Below, piece by piece: positions 22,556 to 31,414 of a stretch of DNA of 39,357 bases. The notes under the pieces are model-generated. The model saw nothing but the letters and a program-made list of their open reading frames with translations, was not told where the DNA came from and did no database searches. The position numbers and the translations under genes were made by a program. This DNA comes from Lachnospiraceae bacterium. GTDB lineage: Bacteria; Bacillota_A; Clostridia; Lachnospirales; Lachnospiraceae. Location: contig JAEEWS010000024.1 of assembly GCA_016287765.1 (NCBI GenBank), forward strand, positions 1 through 39,357, written 5' to 3'. Each line of letters opens with the position of its first letter. Position 1 is the stretch's first letter.

Positions 22556-23335
22556 ATGGAACTGTTGTCAAAGCTTAACAGTCCCGTCATGTATCTGATA
22601 TGCGGCGGGATCATACTGTTCGTTGCGATCATCTGTATCATATTTGCCGTCCGTGCCTACAGAGCCGGAAAAGCAATGGGGATAGATGTTGCCAAAATGA
22701 AACGCGTAATTACGGCCAGCGCCACATTTTCGGTGCTGCCGGGAGTCGGCATCCTGCTCGGAGTCATAGCGCTTTCGGGAAGCCTCGGTACACCCTGGCC
22801 CTGGCTGCGTCTTTCGGTCATAGGCGCGCTGCACTATGAGACTCAGGTTGCCGAAGCGGCGGCCGAGGCAGCGGGACAGGAGACGCTTTCGATAGCGACA
22901 ATGACGCCGAAGGCGTTTGCGACCATAGCGCTGCTTATGAGCTTCTGTATCATATGGGGAATGGTGCTTGTGATCTTCACGGGCAAAACATATATGAACC
23001 GCCTTACCAATCCCGACGAAAAGAAGAAGGAGAAGAAGAGCGATAAAAAGTCGGATCTTTCCGGTTTCGGCGACATCGCGATGACGGCGATGTTCATAGG
23101 CCTTGTTTCCGCTTATATTGCGAGCTACATCGGAAACATCGTGTCGTCAAAAGGACTGTTTACATTCAAAGGCAGCTGGCTCTCGCTTGCGGTTTCCGTG
23201 ATCGCCGGCCTCGCCATGGCACTGTTCCTTTTCATAAAGAAAAAGACAAAGGCCGAGTGGATCGACAGCTTTTCGGTTGCGGGAAGCATGCTCATCGCTA
23301 TGGCCGTTGCGGTCTTTCTAGCTAAGCTGGTATAA
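22556..23335 (+). CDS. DUF5058 family membrane protein (putative transporter subunit)
   Basis: A 259-residue polytopic protein with about six transmembrane segments. The N-terminal part 'IIFAVRAYRAGKAMGID' and 'LPGVGILLGVIALSGSLGTP' with 'WLRLSVIGALHYE' are the marks of DUF5058. A lysine-rich cytosolic loop occurs at about 157-167. It is followed 12 bp later by a second membrane protein and then a membrane-anchored M20 peptidase, so the three probably form a small uptake-and-hydrolysis unit. GAGGAGAG precedes the ATG. CGC/CGT and GCG codons appear more frequent than in neighbouring genes. The transport role is inference. Confidence 0.78.
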   Translation: MELLSKLNSPVMYLICGGIILFVAIICIIFAVRAYRAGKAMGIDVAKMKRVITASATFSVLPGVGILLGVIALSGSLGTPWPWLRLSVIGALHYETQVAEAAAEAAGQETLSIATMTPKAFATIALLMSFCIIWGMVLVIFTGKTYMNRLTNPDEKKKEKKSDKKSDLSGFGDIAMTAMFIGLVSAYIASYIGNIVSSKGLFTFKGSWLSLAVSVIAGLAMALFLFIKKKTKAEWIDSFSVAGSMLIAMAVAVFLAKLV

Positions 23336-23347
23336 GGGGGTGGCATT

Positions 23348-24049
23348 ATGAACGAAGAAAACAAAAAGTACTATGACAGATACATAAACAACACGCATCA
23401 CATCGGACGGCTTATGACCACGATCGTCCTGATCCTGCTGCTTGCGGCTCCCTTTGCGATCGGTCTTTATCTGAACACGATGCCTGACCTTCCCGCTGTG
23501 GCAAAGGGCTTCCTCAGTGTCGGGATAGTCTATCTCGTAAGCGGTATCGTTGAATATCTGATATATGTTCCGATGCTGGGCGCGGGCGGAAGCTACCTTG
23601 CCTTCATCACCGGCAACCTCATCAATATGAAGATACCCTGTGCAATAAACGCAAGGGATATCGTGGGCGTAAAGAGCGGCACGCCCGAGAATGAGATCAT
23701 ATCAACGCTTTCCATAGCAACATCGTCTCTTGTGACGATCCTTGTGCTTGCGGCGGGTGTCCTCCTTATGATGCCGCTACAGCCCATACTGCAGTCGCCC
23801 GAACTTCAGCCCGCGTTTGAAAATGTAGTACCCGCGCTCTTCGGCGCAATGGCATATAAATACTACAGACAGAACAAGACGGTAGCGCTCATCGTTCTCT
23901 GCTTTATGATCATCGTTTTCAGCCTGGTTCCTTCGCTCATCGCATCGACCAGCATGATGATGATCCCCAGCGGCGCACTTGCGATAGTATTCTCCTATAT
24001 GCGCTTTAAGAAGCTCAGGGCAGCGGGAAAGGAGGAAAACAAAGAATGA
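23348..24049 (+). CDS. Integral membrane protein, partner of DUF5058
   Basis: A 233-residue protein with about six hydrophobic helices. I do not recognise a named family. A glycine-rich stretch, 'GAGGSYLAFITGNLINMKIP', may line a substrate path. It is tightly packed between the DUF5058 gene (12 bp upstream) and the M20 peptidase (4-bp overlap ATGA), which suggests a two-subunit membrane complex feeding or served by the peptidase. GGGGGTGG precedes the ATG. The codon usage resembles DUF5058 rather than the flanking genes. Confidence 0.75.
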   Translation: MNEENKKYYDRYINNTHHIGRLMTTIVLILLLAAPFAIGLYLNTMPDLPAVAKGFLSVGIVYLVSGIVEYLIYVPMLGAGGSYLAFITGNLINMKIPCAINARDIVGVKSGTPENEIISTLSIATSSLVTILVLAAGVLLMMPLQPILQSPELQPAFENVVPALFGAMAYKYYRQNKTVALIVLCFMIIVFSLVPSLIASTSMMMIPSGALAIVFSYMRFKKLRAAGKEENKE

Positions 24050-25482
24050 TAGTATTGTATATCTTATTGGGGCTCCTCGGAGTCCTTATCCTGCTTGTAT
24101 GCGCGGCAGTTGTACGCACACTCATCACTCCTTCGAAGACTTCCGATTGGGAGCCGAAAAAGGATCCGGAAAGAGAGATGGCATATGCCGAAAAGCTTGC
24201 GGAGATGGTGCGGTTCGAAACCGTATCGGTAAAGGGACAGCTGCGCCGCAAGAGATTCCTTGAATTCCATGAACTGCTGGCAAAACTGTTCCCGCTTGTT
24301 CATGAAAACCTTGAGAAGACCGAGATCGACGGCAGCCTTTTGTTCAAATGGAAGGGAAAGTCCTCGGACAGACCGCTTGTGCTAATGGGACATCAGGATG
24401 TTGTTCCCGCAGAGGGCAAATGGGAGCATGAACCTTTTTCGGGAGATATAGAAGACGGAAAGATATGGGGAAGAGGGACTGCGGACACAAAGTGCTCGGT
24501 AATGGCCTTTTTCCAGGCAGTTGAAGAACTGCTGAAAGAGGGGATAGTGCCCGAACAGGATGTATATCTCTCTTCATCAAATACCGAGGAGATATCCGGA
24601 CAGGGCTGCCCCAAAACAGTTGCGGAAATGAAAAAACGCGGCGTAAAGCCTTTCATAGTAAATGATGAGGGCGGTTCTATAGTGACTGAGCCTATGCCGG
24701 GCATAAAGGGAAATTATGCAATGGTAGGCGTTCTCGAAAAGGGCTTCGGAAACCTTAAGATCATAGCACGATCAAACGGCGGACACTCCAGCTATCCTCC
24801 GAAGAATTCGCCGATCGTAAGGCTTTCCAAGTTTATGACGGATCTTTCAAAGCACAATCCGATGAAGTCGTCGATGAACAAACAGGCAAAGGAAATGTTT
24901 GCAAATATGGCTCCTTACGGACCTTTCCTGATGAGACTGCTGTTCGGTAACCTCTGGCTCTTCAAGCCTCTCCTCGAGGTGCTTATGCCGTCGATCTCAT
25001 CCCAGGCGGCGGCGCTTCTCAGAACGACCATAGCGCCTACGATGCAGTCGGGTTCCGACGGACACAATGTGCTCCCGCAGGAGGCTACGCTGATACTTAA
25101 CCTCCGCTATATCCCTCATCAGGATATGGAAGAGAGCAATGCGCTGATCAGGAAGGTTGCCGCAAAGTACGATCTCGAAGTTGAAGTGATCGACGGTTAT
25201 CCCGCATTCGATCCCGTTGATACATCATCCGATGCTTTCAAACTCGTGGAAGAAGTTGTCGGGGAAGTATTCCCGAAACTGCCCGTGATACCATATGTCA
25301 TGACAGGCGGAACCGATGCAAGACATTATCAGGAGATCTGCGATGCATGCATACGCTTCTCGCCGGTTGTTTACGGCCCCGCACAGATGAAGGGCATGCA
25401 CGGTCTTAACGAAAACCTCGACACCTACAGCCTTCCCGGCGCGGTAGATTACTACAAGGCACTGATATTGAAAAATAAGTAA
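24046..25482 (+). CDS. Membrane-anchored M20 family metallohydrolase (carboxypeptidase S/PM20D1-like)
   Basis: A 478-residue M20 zinc hydrolase with an N-terminal transmembrane anchor at about 2-25. Metal ligands are seen in 'LMGHQDVVP' (His), 'GRGTADTK' (Asp), 'SSNTEEISG' (catalytic Glu pair), 'VNDEGG' and 'MHGLNENLD' (His). The lid domain starts near 225 ('EKGFGNLKIIARSNGGHSS'). Length and the N-terminal anchor resemble carboxypeptidase S and PM20D1, which act on peptides or N-acyl amino acids. It overlaps the upstream membrane gene by 4 bp. The hydrolytic domain's side of the membrane is not certain. Substrate unknown. Confidence 0.88.
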   Translation: MIVLYILLGLLGVLILLVCAAVVRTLITPSKTSDWEPKKDPEREMAYAEKLAEMVRFETVSVKGQLRRKRFLEFHELLAKLFPLVHENLEKTEIDGSLLFKWKGKSSDRPLVLMGHQDVVPAEGKWEHEPFSGDIEDGKIWGRGTADTKCSVMAFFQAVEELLKEGIVPEQDVYLSSSNTEEISGQGCPKTVAEMKKRGVKPFIVNDEGGSIVTEPMPGIKGNYAMVGVLEKGFGNLKIIARSNGGHSSYPPKNSPIVRLSKFMTDLSKHNPMKSSMNKQAKEMFANMAPYGPFLMRLLFGNLWLFKPLLEVLMPSISSQAAALLRTTIAPTMQSGSDGHNVLPQEATLILNLRYIPHQDMEESNALIRKVAAKYDLEVEVIDGYPAFDPVDTSSDAFKLVEEVVGEVFPKLPVIPYVMTGGTDARHYQEICDACIRFSPVVYGPAQMKGMHGLNENLDTYSLPGAVDYYKALILKNK

Positions 25483-25531
25483 GAGAACCGACGGCTTCAT
25501 ATGATAGTGACTTCGAAAAAATAAAAAAAGA

Positions 25532-25560
25532 TTGACAAATGTATAACGTTGATATAAAAT
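25532..25560 (+). promoter_or_regulatory. Promoter of the lipoprotein/FMN operon
   Basis: TTGACA, exactly 17 bp, TAAAAT. The start of transcription is expected near 25567, inside the operator described next. Confidence 0.78.
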
Positions 25561-25567
25561 CCTTGCT

Positions 25568-25601
25568 CGGTTAGCGTATGCTAATTAGCAAAGACTAACC
25601 G
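25568..25601. promoter_or_regulatory. Tandem TTAG-N6-CTAA operator (DtxR-like boxes)
   Basis: Two abutting boxes, TTAG-CGTATG-CTAA (25571-25584) and TTAG-CAAAGA-CTAA (25585-25598), sit just after the -10 box. The pair is enclosed by an outer dyad CGGTTAG/CTAACCG. TTAG-N6-CTAA is the skeleton of DtxR/IdeR sites (TTAGGTTAGCCTAA). Placement over the transcription start implies repression, plausibly by a metal-loaded DtxR-family protein. No such regulator is in the window. Confidence 0.68.
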
Positions 25602-25616
25602 GAAAGGAAATTTTTT

Positions 25617-26810
25617 ATGAAAAGATTTACATCACTTTTACTTGCAGCAACGCTCACTCTCTCTGTCGGACTTGCAGGCTGCGGCAAAAAAACGGAAGAG
25701 CAGGTCATCCCCGATAACGATAAGATCCCTGCTTCGGCGGCGGCAACTTCAACACCTGTACCCACATCAACGCCCACACCTACCTCAACACCAACACCGA
25801 CACCGGTGACTTATGTTTACGGGACAGCTTCTCTCACATATGCTGAGTACTATTCGGGGGATGTATCAGACACAACAGGCTTTGACGCCGTTTCCTCCGC
25901 TACCAATAAAAAGAATGCCATCATGCCCAATATGTATACTGATTTCGTGGATGCAGAAACAAATGCATCCGGTTATCATATTCTGGGTGTTCAAAATGTA
26001 AATGTCGCTGTGCCTGAGGATAAGGCTGAGGCATATGCACAGATCAATCCCACCTTTGTGGTGAAGGGAAAGGAGGCTCCCGCTCAATACAAGACCGTGA
26101 TCGTTGATGGGGATAAGACTTCTTACTCCGCAACAGTTTTCAATACTGTTGCAGTGGTAAAGGATGCAACGGCGACCCTGTCAACTTCCAGCAACTGGGG
26201 TGACTATCTGGTATGCCTGTATGATACAGGCGAGGTTCACCTGCGTAACGGACGTGAAGATGATTTCGACATAAATTCCGCCATAAGCGGTATGATCGTT
26301 GAAACATCCGAAGGCCTCAGAGTTGGTCTTGAAGCGCTTCAGAGCATATGGGTTCAGCCTTATGAGTTTTCCTTCAATGTTTCAAAGGACAGCACCCGCA
26401 ATTCGCGTATCAGCGGATGGGACAACTTAAAGGAACTGGCAAAGCTTGAGGGAGCTACCATCGAAAAGGTTTATTATATTATGCCCGATGCCACATATGA
26501 GTATGATATTCCGGGCGTATATGTAAAGAAACAGTACAAAGGAACAGCTATAACAGGAAAAATGGATGGAAACAATGTTGTTCTTTCGGTAAGCACCTTC
26601 GGCAATCTGGAAAACCCCGTGATCACCGTTACCTATACCGTAGGCAAAGGCAAGCAGGCAAAGAAGACGGTTGTGCTTGAGACGGCCGTCAAGGAAGGTA
26701 CTTCAACCTACACTGTTGATCTTTCCGGAGTGGAACTTTCGGATGAGGGTACATTCAGCGCAGCCATTTCGTCCGATAAGATCGCGGATATTGCGGTTTC
26801 CTTAGAGTGA
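25617..26810 (+). CDS. Secreted lipoprotein with Thr/Pro linker and beta-rich domains (Tp47 domain C-like)
   Basis: A 397-residue lipoprotein: signal peptide with lipobox LAGC (lipidated Cys at about 21), then a Ser/Thr/Pro-rich spacer at about 39-63. The body begins 'YVYGTASLTYAEYYSGDV' and the C-terminal 85 residues form an Ig-like beta unit. It reminds me of proteins with the treponemal Tp47 domain C, at moderate confidence. It is first in an operon with an FMN-binding ferric-reductase-like protein and a MacB/FtsX-type transporter, behind DtxR-like boxes, so a metal or metallophore-binding role outside the membrane is a reasonable guess. AAGGAAA precedes the ATG. Confidence 0.82.
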   Translation: MKRFTSLLLAATLTLSVGLAGCGKKTEEQVIPDNDKIPASAAATSTPVPTSTPTPTSTPTPTPVTYVYGTASLTYAEYYSGDVSDTTGFDAVSSATNKKNAIMPNMYTDFVDAETNASGYHILGVQNVNVAVPEDKAEAYAQINPTFVVKGKEAPAQYKTVIVDGDKTSYSATVFNTVAVVKDATATLSTSSNWGDYLVCLYDTGEVHLRNGREDDFDINSAISGMIVETSEGLRVGLEALQSIWVQPYEFSFNVSKDSTRNSRISGWDNLKELAKLEGATIEKVYYIMPDATYEYDIPGVYVKKQYKGTAITGKMDGNNVVLSVSTFGNLENPVITVTYTVGKGKQAKKTVVLETAVKEGTSTYTVDLSGVELSDEGTFSAAISSDKIADIAVSLE

Positions 26811-26841
26811 TCGGATAAAATGCACCTTTGAAAGGCTTTAT

Positions 26842-28050
26842 ATGTTATTTTTGATCTCTTTGCTCATTATGGGGGCGCTTGTTATATTTCTTGGAGATAG
26901 TTTAAGGAAACATCCGGCCCCCTATTATACAGTAACAACTGCCATCACCCTTCTTCTCATTGTCCTTGACTTTGCCGGAGTGAGATATAAGGGAATAATG
27001 GCTGACTACATAGTTCCCATGTTTACGAAAGGCGCTCTTTCCGGAGCGTTATTTGCCATCATCATGTGGAGCGGAGCTCTTCCGAACGGCAGTAAGGCAG
27101 TGAAACTCATCCTGCCTGTACGGGGCCGGCTTTCTATCATAGCTTCTATCCTAGTATTTTCCCATGCGGTTAATTTCAGGGCTCAACTGATATCCCTGTT
27201 TACAAAGGCCGGAAGTCTCAAAGCTCCGGTTATCGTGGCAACCGTATGTTCGGTGCTGCTCCTCATCATCATGATCCCGCTTTTTATCACATCATTTATG
27301 AGGATCCGCAGAAAAATGGATCCTAAAGGATGGAAGAAACTGCAAAGGTGGGCATATGTCTTCTATGCACTGATCCCTGTGCACATGCTTTTCTTCACCT
27401 ACAGAAACATTTTGCTCGGAAGAAACGGCTATCGATTGAATGCAGTGGTTTATACATTTGTCTTTCTTGCATATGCCGTCTGCAGGGTGCTCAAGGCCGT
27501 GGCTGTTAAGAAGAAGGATCAGTCCGGACTTCCGGCGGTGCAATTGAAGGCAGTTACGGCATGTTCCGTGCTTATTATGATAATGACTGTGGTTCTTTTC
27601 GGCGATGTTAAAGCGGAAGCGGGAACAAGAAAGCAGGAGCTTACGGAAAGCACCAAGGCAGAAACGGTGAATGTTTCGGAAACGTCGGAGATCACCTTGC
27701 CGGAGAAAACAGAAGAAATACCTTCCGGCGGTGATCTTCAAAATGAAGTGTCCGGTGATGCTGCATCAGTTGACGTTGTAAAGACATACAAAGACGGAGA
27801 TTATGTGGGGACAGCCTTCGGTAATTCCGGAGATATAACAGTGAAGGTGAGCATCCGGGATAACGCTGTGACAGATGTTGAAGTGTTGGAGCAGGATGAG
27901 GATGAACCGTATTTTACGGATGCACTGGCAGTGATAGAGCACATCATAGATGCAAACAGTATTGATGTGGATACGGTCAGCGGCGCCACATATTCATCGG
28001 AGGGCATATTGGAGGCTGTAAAAAACGCCATGGTACAGGCAGAGAAATGA
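26842..28050 (+). CDS. Fusion of ferric-reductase-like heme membrane domain and FMN-binding domain
   Basis: A 402-residue protein. Residues 1-255 hold about seven transmembrane helices with an MsrQ/ferric-reductase-like pattern: 'GRLSIIASILVFSHAVNF' (His108) and 'WKKLQRWAYVFYALIPVHMLFF' split over two turns (His181); one usual heme His appears to be Gln168. After an acidic linker (about 260-310), residues 315-402 form an FMN-binding domain (PF04205) with the flavinylation motif DTVSGATYSS, so FMN would be attached to Thr383 by an ApbE-type transferase. The design moves electrons from a membrane carrier through heme to extracytosolic FMN. ATP-binding and permease genes follow at once. Metal reduction is inferred. 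Confidence 0.85.
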   Translation: MLFLISLLIMGALVIFLGDSLRKHPAPYYTVTTAITLLLIVLDFAGVRYKGIMADYIVPMFTKGALSGALFAIIMWSGALPNGSKAVKLILPVRGRLSIIASILVFSHAVNFRAQLISLFTKAGSLKAPVIVATVCSVLLLIIMIPLFITSFMRIRRKMDPKGWKKLQRWAYVFYALIPVHMLFFTYRNILLGRNGYRLNAVVYTFVFLAYAVCRVLKAVAVKKKDQSGLPAVQLKAVTACSVLIMIMTVVLFGDVKAEAGTRKQELTESTKAETVNVSETSEITLPEKTEEIPSGGDLQNEVSGDAASVDVVKTYKDGDYVGTAFGNSGDITVKVSIRDNAVTDVEVLEQDEDEPYFTDALAVIEHIIDANSIDVDTVSGATYSSEGILEAVKNAMVQAEK

Positions 28051-28081
28051 AGAGATCGTGTTAGTACTTGGGAGGCACTAT

Positions 28082-28789
28082 ATGAAAGAAGAATTTCTTG
28101 AGATCAGAGATTTAAAGAAGAGTTTTGGCACGGGAGAAGCAAGACAGGAAGTGCTCCGAGGCATGGATTTTACCGTTAAGAAAGGCGAGTTCTGTGTGCG
28201 CCTGGGACCTTCGGGATCCGGCAAATCCACCCTTTTAAACATCATCGGCGGCATTGATACCCCCGATGCGGGATATGTCAGCATTAAAGGTGACAGGCTG
28301 GCGGATATGAGCGAGAAGCAGCTGACAATATACAGAAGAAAGCATTTAGGATATGTATTTCAGATGTATAATCTCATCCCCAATCTGAACGTGAAGGAAA
28401 ACATCGAAGTGGGGGCCTATCTCTCCGACAGCCCGTTGGATGTGGAGGAAGTGCTTACGACTTTGGGCCTGCAGGAACATAAGTATAAGTATCCGAATCA
28501 GCTGTCCGGCGGTCAGCAGCAGAGAGTTTCCATAGGACGTGCGGTTGTAAAGAATCCGGATGTGCTTATGTGCGATGAGCCAACGGGAGCCCTGGATTAT
28601 AAGACTTCCAAGGAGATACTTAAGCTCATTGAGGACTGCAATAAGAAATACGGCAGCACGGTCATAATGGTGACTCATAACGAGGCCATCAAATATATGG
28701 CAGATCATGTTATAAAGCTTCGAGACGGTGTCGTACGCCATAACGATCTGAACGAAAAGAAAATCCCGGCTTCCGAGCTTGAATGGTAG
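28082..28789 (+). CDS. ABC ATPase, MacB/LolD type
   Basis: A 235-residue ABC ATPase with Walker A 'GPSGSGKST', signature 'LSGGQQQRVSIGRA', Walker B 'VLMCDEPTGALD' and 'MVTHNEAI'. These are typical of type VII (MacB/LolD/FtsE-like) systems that work with FtsX-fold permeases, such as the one encoded 12 bp downstream. I start at ATG 28082 because GGGAGG lies six bases upstream; the longer GTG/TTG options have no site. These transporters do mechanical work on extracytosolic substrates rather than classical transport. Confidence 0.92.
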   Translation: MKEEFLEIRDLKKSFGTGEARQEVLRGMDFTVKKGEFCVRLGPSGSGKSTLLNIIGGIDTPDAGYVSIKGDRLADMSEKQLTIYRRKHLGYVFQMYNLIPNLNVKENIEVGAYLSDSPLDVEEVLTTLGLQEHKYKYPNQLSGGQQQRVSIGRAVVKNPDVLMCDEPTGALDYKTSKEILKLIEDCNKKYGSTVIMVTHNEAIKYMADHVIKLRDGVVRHNDLNEKKIPASELEW

Positions 28790-28801
28790 GAGGCAGATAT
28801 T

Positions 28802-31354
28802 ATGAGAAATCCTCTTATCAAACGGGTTCCCAGAGAACTTAAGACCGACTGGCATAAATACCTTGTTATCATTATCTTCATGGTTATCATGATAGGCGTG
28901 ATCTCAGGCATGTATGTGGGGCACGACAGTATGCTGGCTGCCATACATAACGGAAGAACGGATCTGAACCTGGAGGACGGCTCCTTTGAACTTGCCAAAC
29001 AGGCATCGGATGATATGCTTCGGGACATTGAAACCGGAAATAAAGCGGATGTAAGAAACTATTATCTTGAAAAGGGCTATGAAGAGGCTGACAGGAAAGT
29101 GGAGGAGGCCTTTGAGTCTGTTCCGGCCGAAATGAGAGAAACGGAAGAATTCCGGCAGATGCTTGAAGAGGCATATTCCAAGGCTCACGAGACCGTGAAT
29201 GAAAAGGTTGACGAGGAATGGGGAAAGAATGCGGACAGATATGGTCTTAATGATGACATAACCCCTGTGCCCGTGAAACTTTATGAGAATTTTTACAGAA
29301 ATGAGGAAGAAGACTTTGATAACGACGGAGTTTCGGATGCGACCGTAAGGGTTTTTAAGAGCGACTCCGAGATAGACAGGGCCTCTTTCAACAAGGGGCG
29401 GGCGCCTCAGACCGGCACCGAGATCGCCGTTGACAGGATGCATGCCGATAACGTGGGCATAAAGATAGGCGATAGCATTACCGTGGAGGATGAAGGGTTC
29501 ACGGTAGTGGGGCTTCTTTCTTATGTGGACTATCTGACGCTTCACGAATCCAACACCGATCTTATGTTCGATGCCTTTGGATTCGATGTGGCCATGGTGA
29601 CGCCTGAAGGATTTGAACGTCTGAACTCAAGGATACATTATAATTACGCATATAAATACGTGAAAGCGCCGGAAGTGGATACGGAGAAGGCAGATCATGC
29701 GGGAAACCTCTTAAAGGCTTTGATCACTCAGACCCTGGTTTATGATAATGAGCTCATGGATTTCCTGCCGGAATATCTGAGGCAGGCTACCAATTTTGCT
29801 CCCTCGGATATAGAAGGAGATTCGGCAGGAGCGGCTATACTCTGCTATATATTGATCGGCGTCATAGCTTTCATCTTTGCGGTAACCATAAGTAATACCA
29901 TTGATAAAGAAGCTTCTGTCATAGGAACACTCCGGGCTTCGGGCTACAGCAGGACGGAGCTTGTGATCCATTATATGTCCATGCCCGTGGTTGTTACTAT
30001 CCTGGGGGCTGCGATAGGCAACGCCCTGGGCTATACGGTATTTAAGGATGTGGCCGTAAATCTCTATTATGAAAGCTACAGCCTTCCCGTCTGCTACCCC
30101 GTATGGAGCAAAACGGCCCTTGTGAAGACTACTGTTATACCTCTGGCCCTCATGTTCTGCATAAACCTTATTGTTATCATAAAGAAGCTGCAGCTGAGCC
30201 CCTTGAGATTTTTAAGGCATGATCTGTCAAAGAGTAGGAGGACAAAGGCAAGAAGACTTCCCAAATGGTCCTTCATAAGAAGGTTCAGATTAAGGATATT
30301 CTTTCAGAATATGCCGAATTACGCTATCCTTGCTTTCGGAGTCGTATTTATCGAGCTCATGATGTGCTTTGCCTTCGGACTGCCGGATTCCCTGGACCAC
30401 TATGCCGAGGAAGCACCTGATATGATGTTCGCGCCCTATCAATATATGCTTATGGATAGCAGCGATGATGAAGGAAAAAACATAGAGACTTCCGAAAAAA
30501 CTGCCGAAGCCTTCGGGGCGACGGAACTCCTTTATCCGAAAAAAAAGAGTTCCTTCCGCACGGGAATGGGCAGCGGCGGTGATGAGAGTGTAACGATATA
30601 CGGAATTACAAAGGACAGTTCATATGTAAAGCTTGGAAGCAAGGATAAAGTCTATATATCCAGCGCATTTGCCAAGAAGTTCGGTATTAAGGACGGAGAC
30701 GCCATCACGCTGCATGCGGAATACGAAAACAAGAGCTATACTTTTACAATCTCCGGACAGGTTGATTACGAAGGGGGCATTGCTCTCTTCATGGATATGG
30801 AAAACTTTAACAGAACTTTTGAAAAGGATGATGGGGACTTCACCGGGTTCTTTGCGCGGAACAGGATCACGGATATTGACGACAAGTACATTGCGACAGT
30901 GATCACCAAGGAAGTCATTACCAAAGTAACGACTCAGCTCAATCATTCCATGGGCGGCATCATAGACGTATTTAAATATGCACTTATCGTGCTGGCGGCG
31001 GCCCTCATCTATCTTCTCGCAAAGATCATCATCGAGAAGAACGAGCATGCCATATCCATGGCGAAGATCCTGGGCTTCGTTAACGGAGAGATCGGCTCTC
31101 TCTATATCGTTCCCACGGCTGTAATGGTTGTGATCGCGTCCGTTGTTGGCTTTGTGGCGGGATATTTTCTTATGATATGGATCTTCCACATCTTCATGCT
31201 GCAGATGGACGGGTACTTTGCCTTTTATATGAGCAGGGTTTCCATGGTATTGTCGGTGGTATATCTTTTGATCGGATATGCATTTGTGTCGGTGCTGGAT
31301 CTGGTGAGGATCAGGAAGATACCTTTGGATGTGGCGCTCAAGGATATTGAGTGA
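28802..31354 (+). CDS. FtsX-like ABC permease with a large extracytosolic domain
   Basis: An 850-residue type VII ABC permease. One transmembrane helix at about 20-42 is followed by an extracytosolic domain of some 300 residues, including an acidic coiled-coil part. An FtsX core with three helices follows at about 345-465, then a second outer domain and a final FtsX core of three helices near 720-840. In the first outer domain 'DFDNDGVSDATV' is a DxDxDGxxD Ca-binding-like loop as in dockerin or thrombospondin-3 repeats. GGAGG precedes the ATG. With the ATPase it should push or gate an extracytosolic partner, perhaps the operon's lipoprotein. That link is inference. Confidence 0.9.
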   Translation: MRNPLIKRVPRELKTDWHKYLVIIIFMVIMIGVISGMYVGHDSMLAAIHNGRTDLNLEDGSFELAKQASDDMLRDIETGNKADVRNYYLEKGYEEADRKVEEAFESVPAEMRETEEFRQMLEEAYSKAHETVNEKVDEEWGKNADRYGLNDDITPVPVKLYENFYRNEEEDFDNDGVSDATVRVFKSDSEIDRASFNKGRAPQTGTEIAVDRMHADNVGIKIGDSITVEDEGFTVVGLLSYVDYLTLHESNTDLMFDAFGFDVAMVTPEGFERLNSRIHYNYAYKYVKAPEVDTEKADHAGNLLKALITQTLVYDNELMDFLPEYLRQATNFAPSDIEGDSAGAAILCYILIGVIAFIFAVTISNTIDKEASVIGTLRASGYSRTELVIHYMSMPVVVTILGAAIGNALGYTVFKDVAVNLYYESYSLPVCYPVWSKTALVKTTVIPLALMFCINLIVIIKKLQLSPLRFLRHDLSKSRRTKARRLPKWSFIRRFRLRIFFQNMPNYAILAFGVVFIELMMCFAFGLPDSLDHYAEEAPDMMFAPYQYMLMDSSDDEGKNIETSEKTAEAFGATELLYPKKKSSFRTGMGSGGDESVTIYGITKDSSYVKLGSKDKVYISSAFAKKFGIKDGDAITLHAEYENKSYTFTISGQVDYEGGIALFMDMENFNRTFEKDDGDFTGFFARNRITDIDDKYIATVITKEVITKVTTQLNHSMGGIIDVFKYALIVLAAALIYLLAKIIIEKNEHAISMAKILGFVNGEIGSLYIVPTAVMVVIASVVGFVAGYFLMIWIFHIFMLQMDGYFAFYMSRVSMVLSVVYLLIGYAFVSVLDLVRIRKIPLDVALKDIE

Positions 31355-31374
31355 TGGAGCAAAAATGATATAAT
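31347..31374 (+). promoter_or_regulatory. Candidate promoter for the truncated lipoprotein transcript
   Basis: TTGAGT, 16-bp spacer, TATAAT. The -35 box overlaps the stop codon of the permease gene. Confidence 0.55.
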
Positions 31375-31414
31375 CGCATTGTTAATGATGAATTCAGTTG
31401 AAGGAGGATTACAT

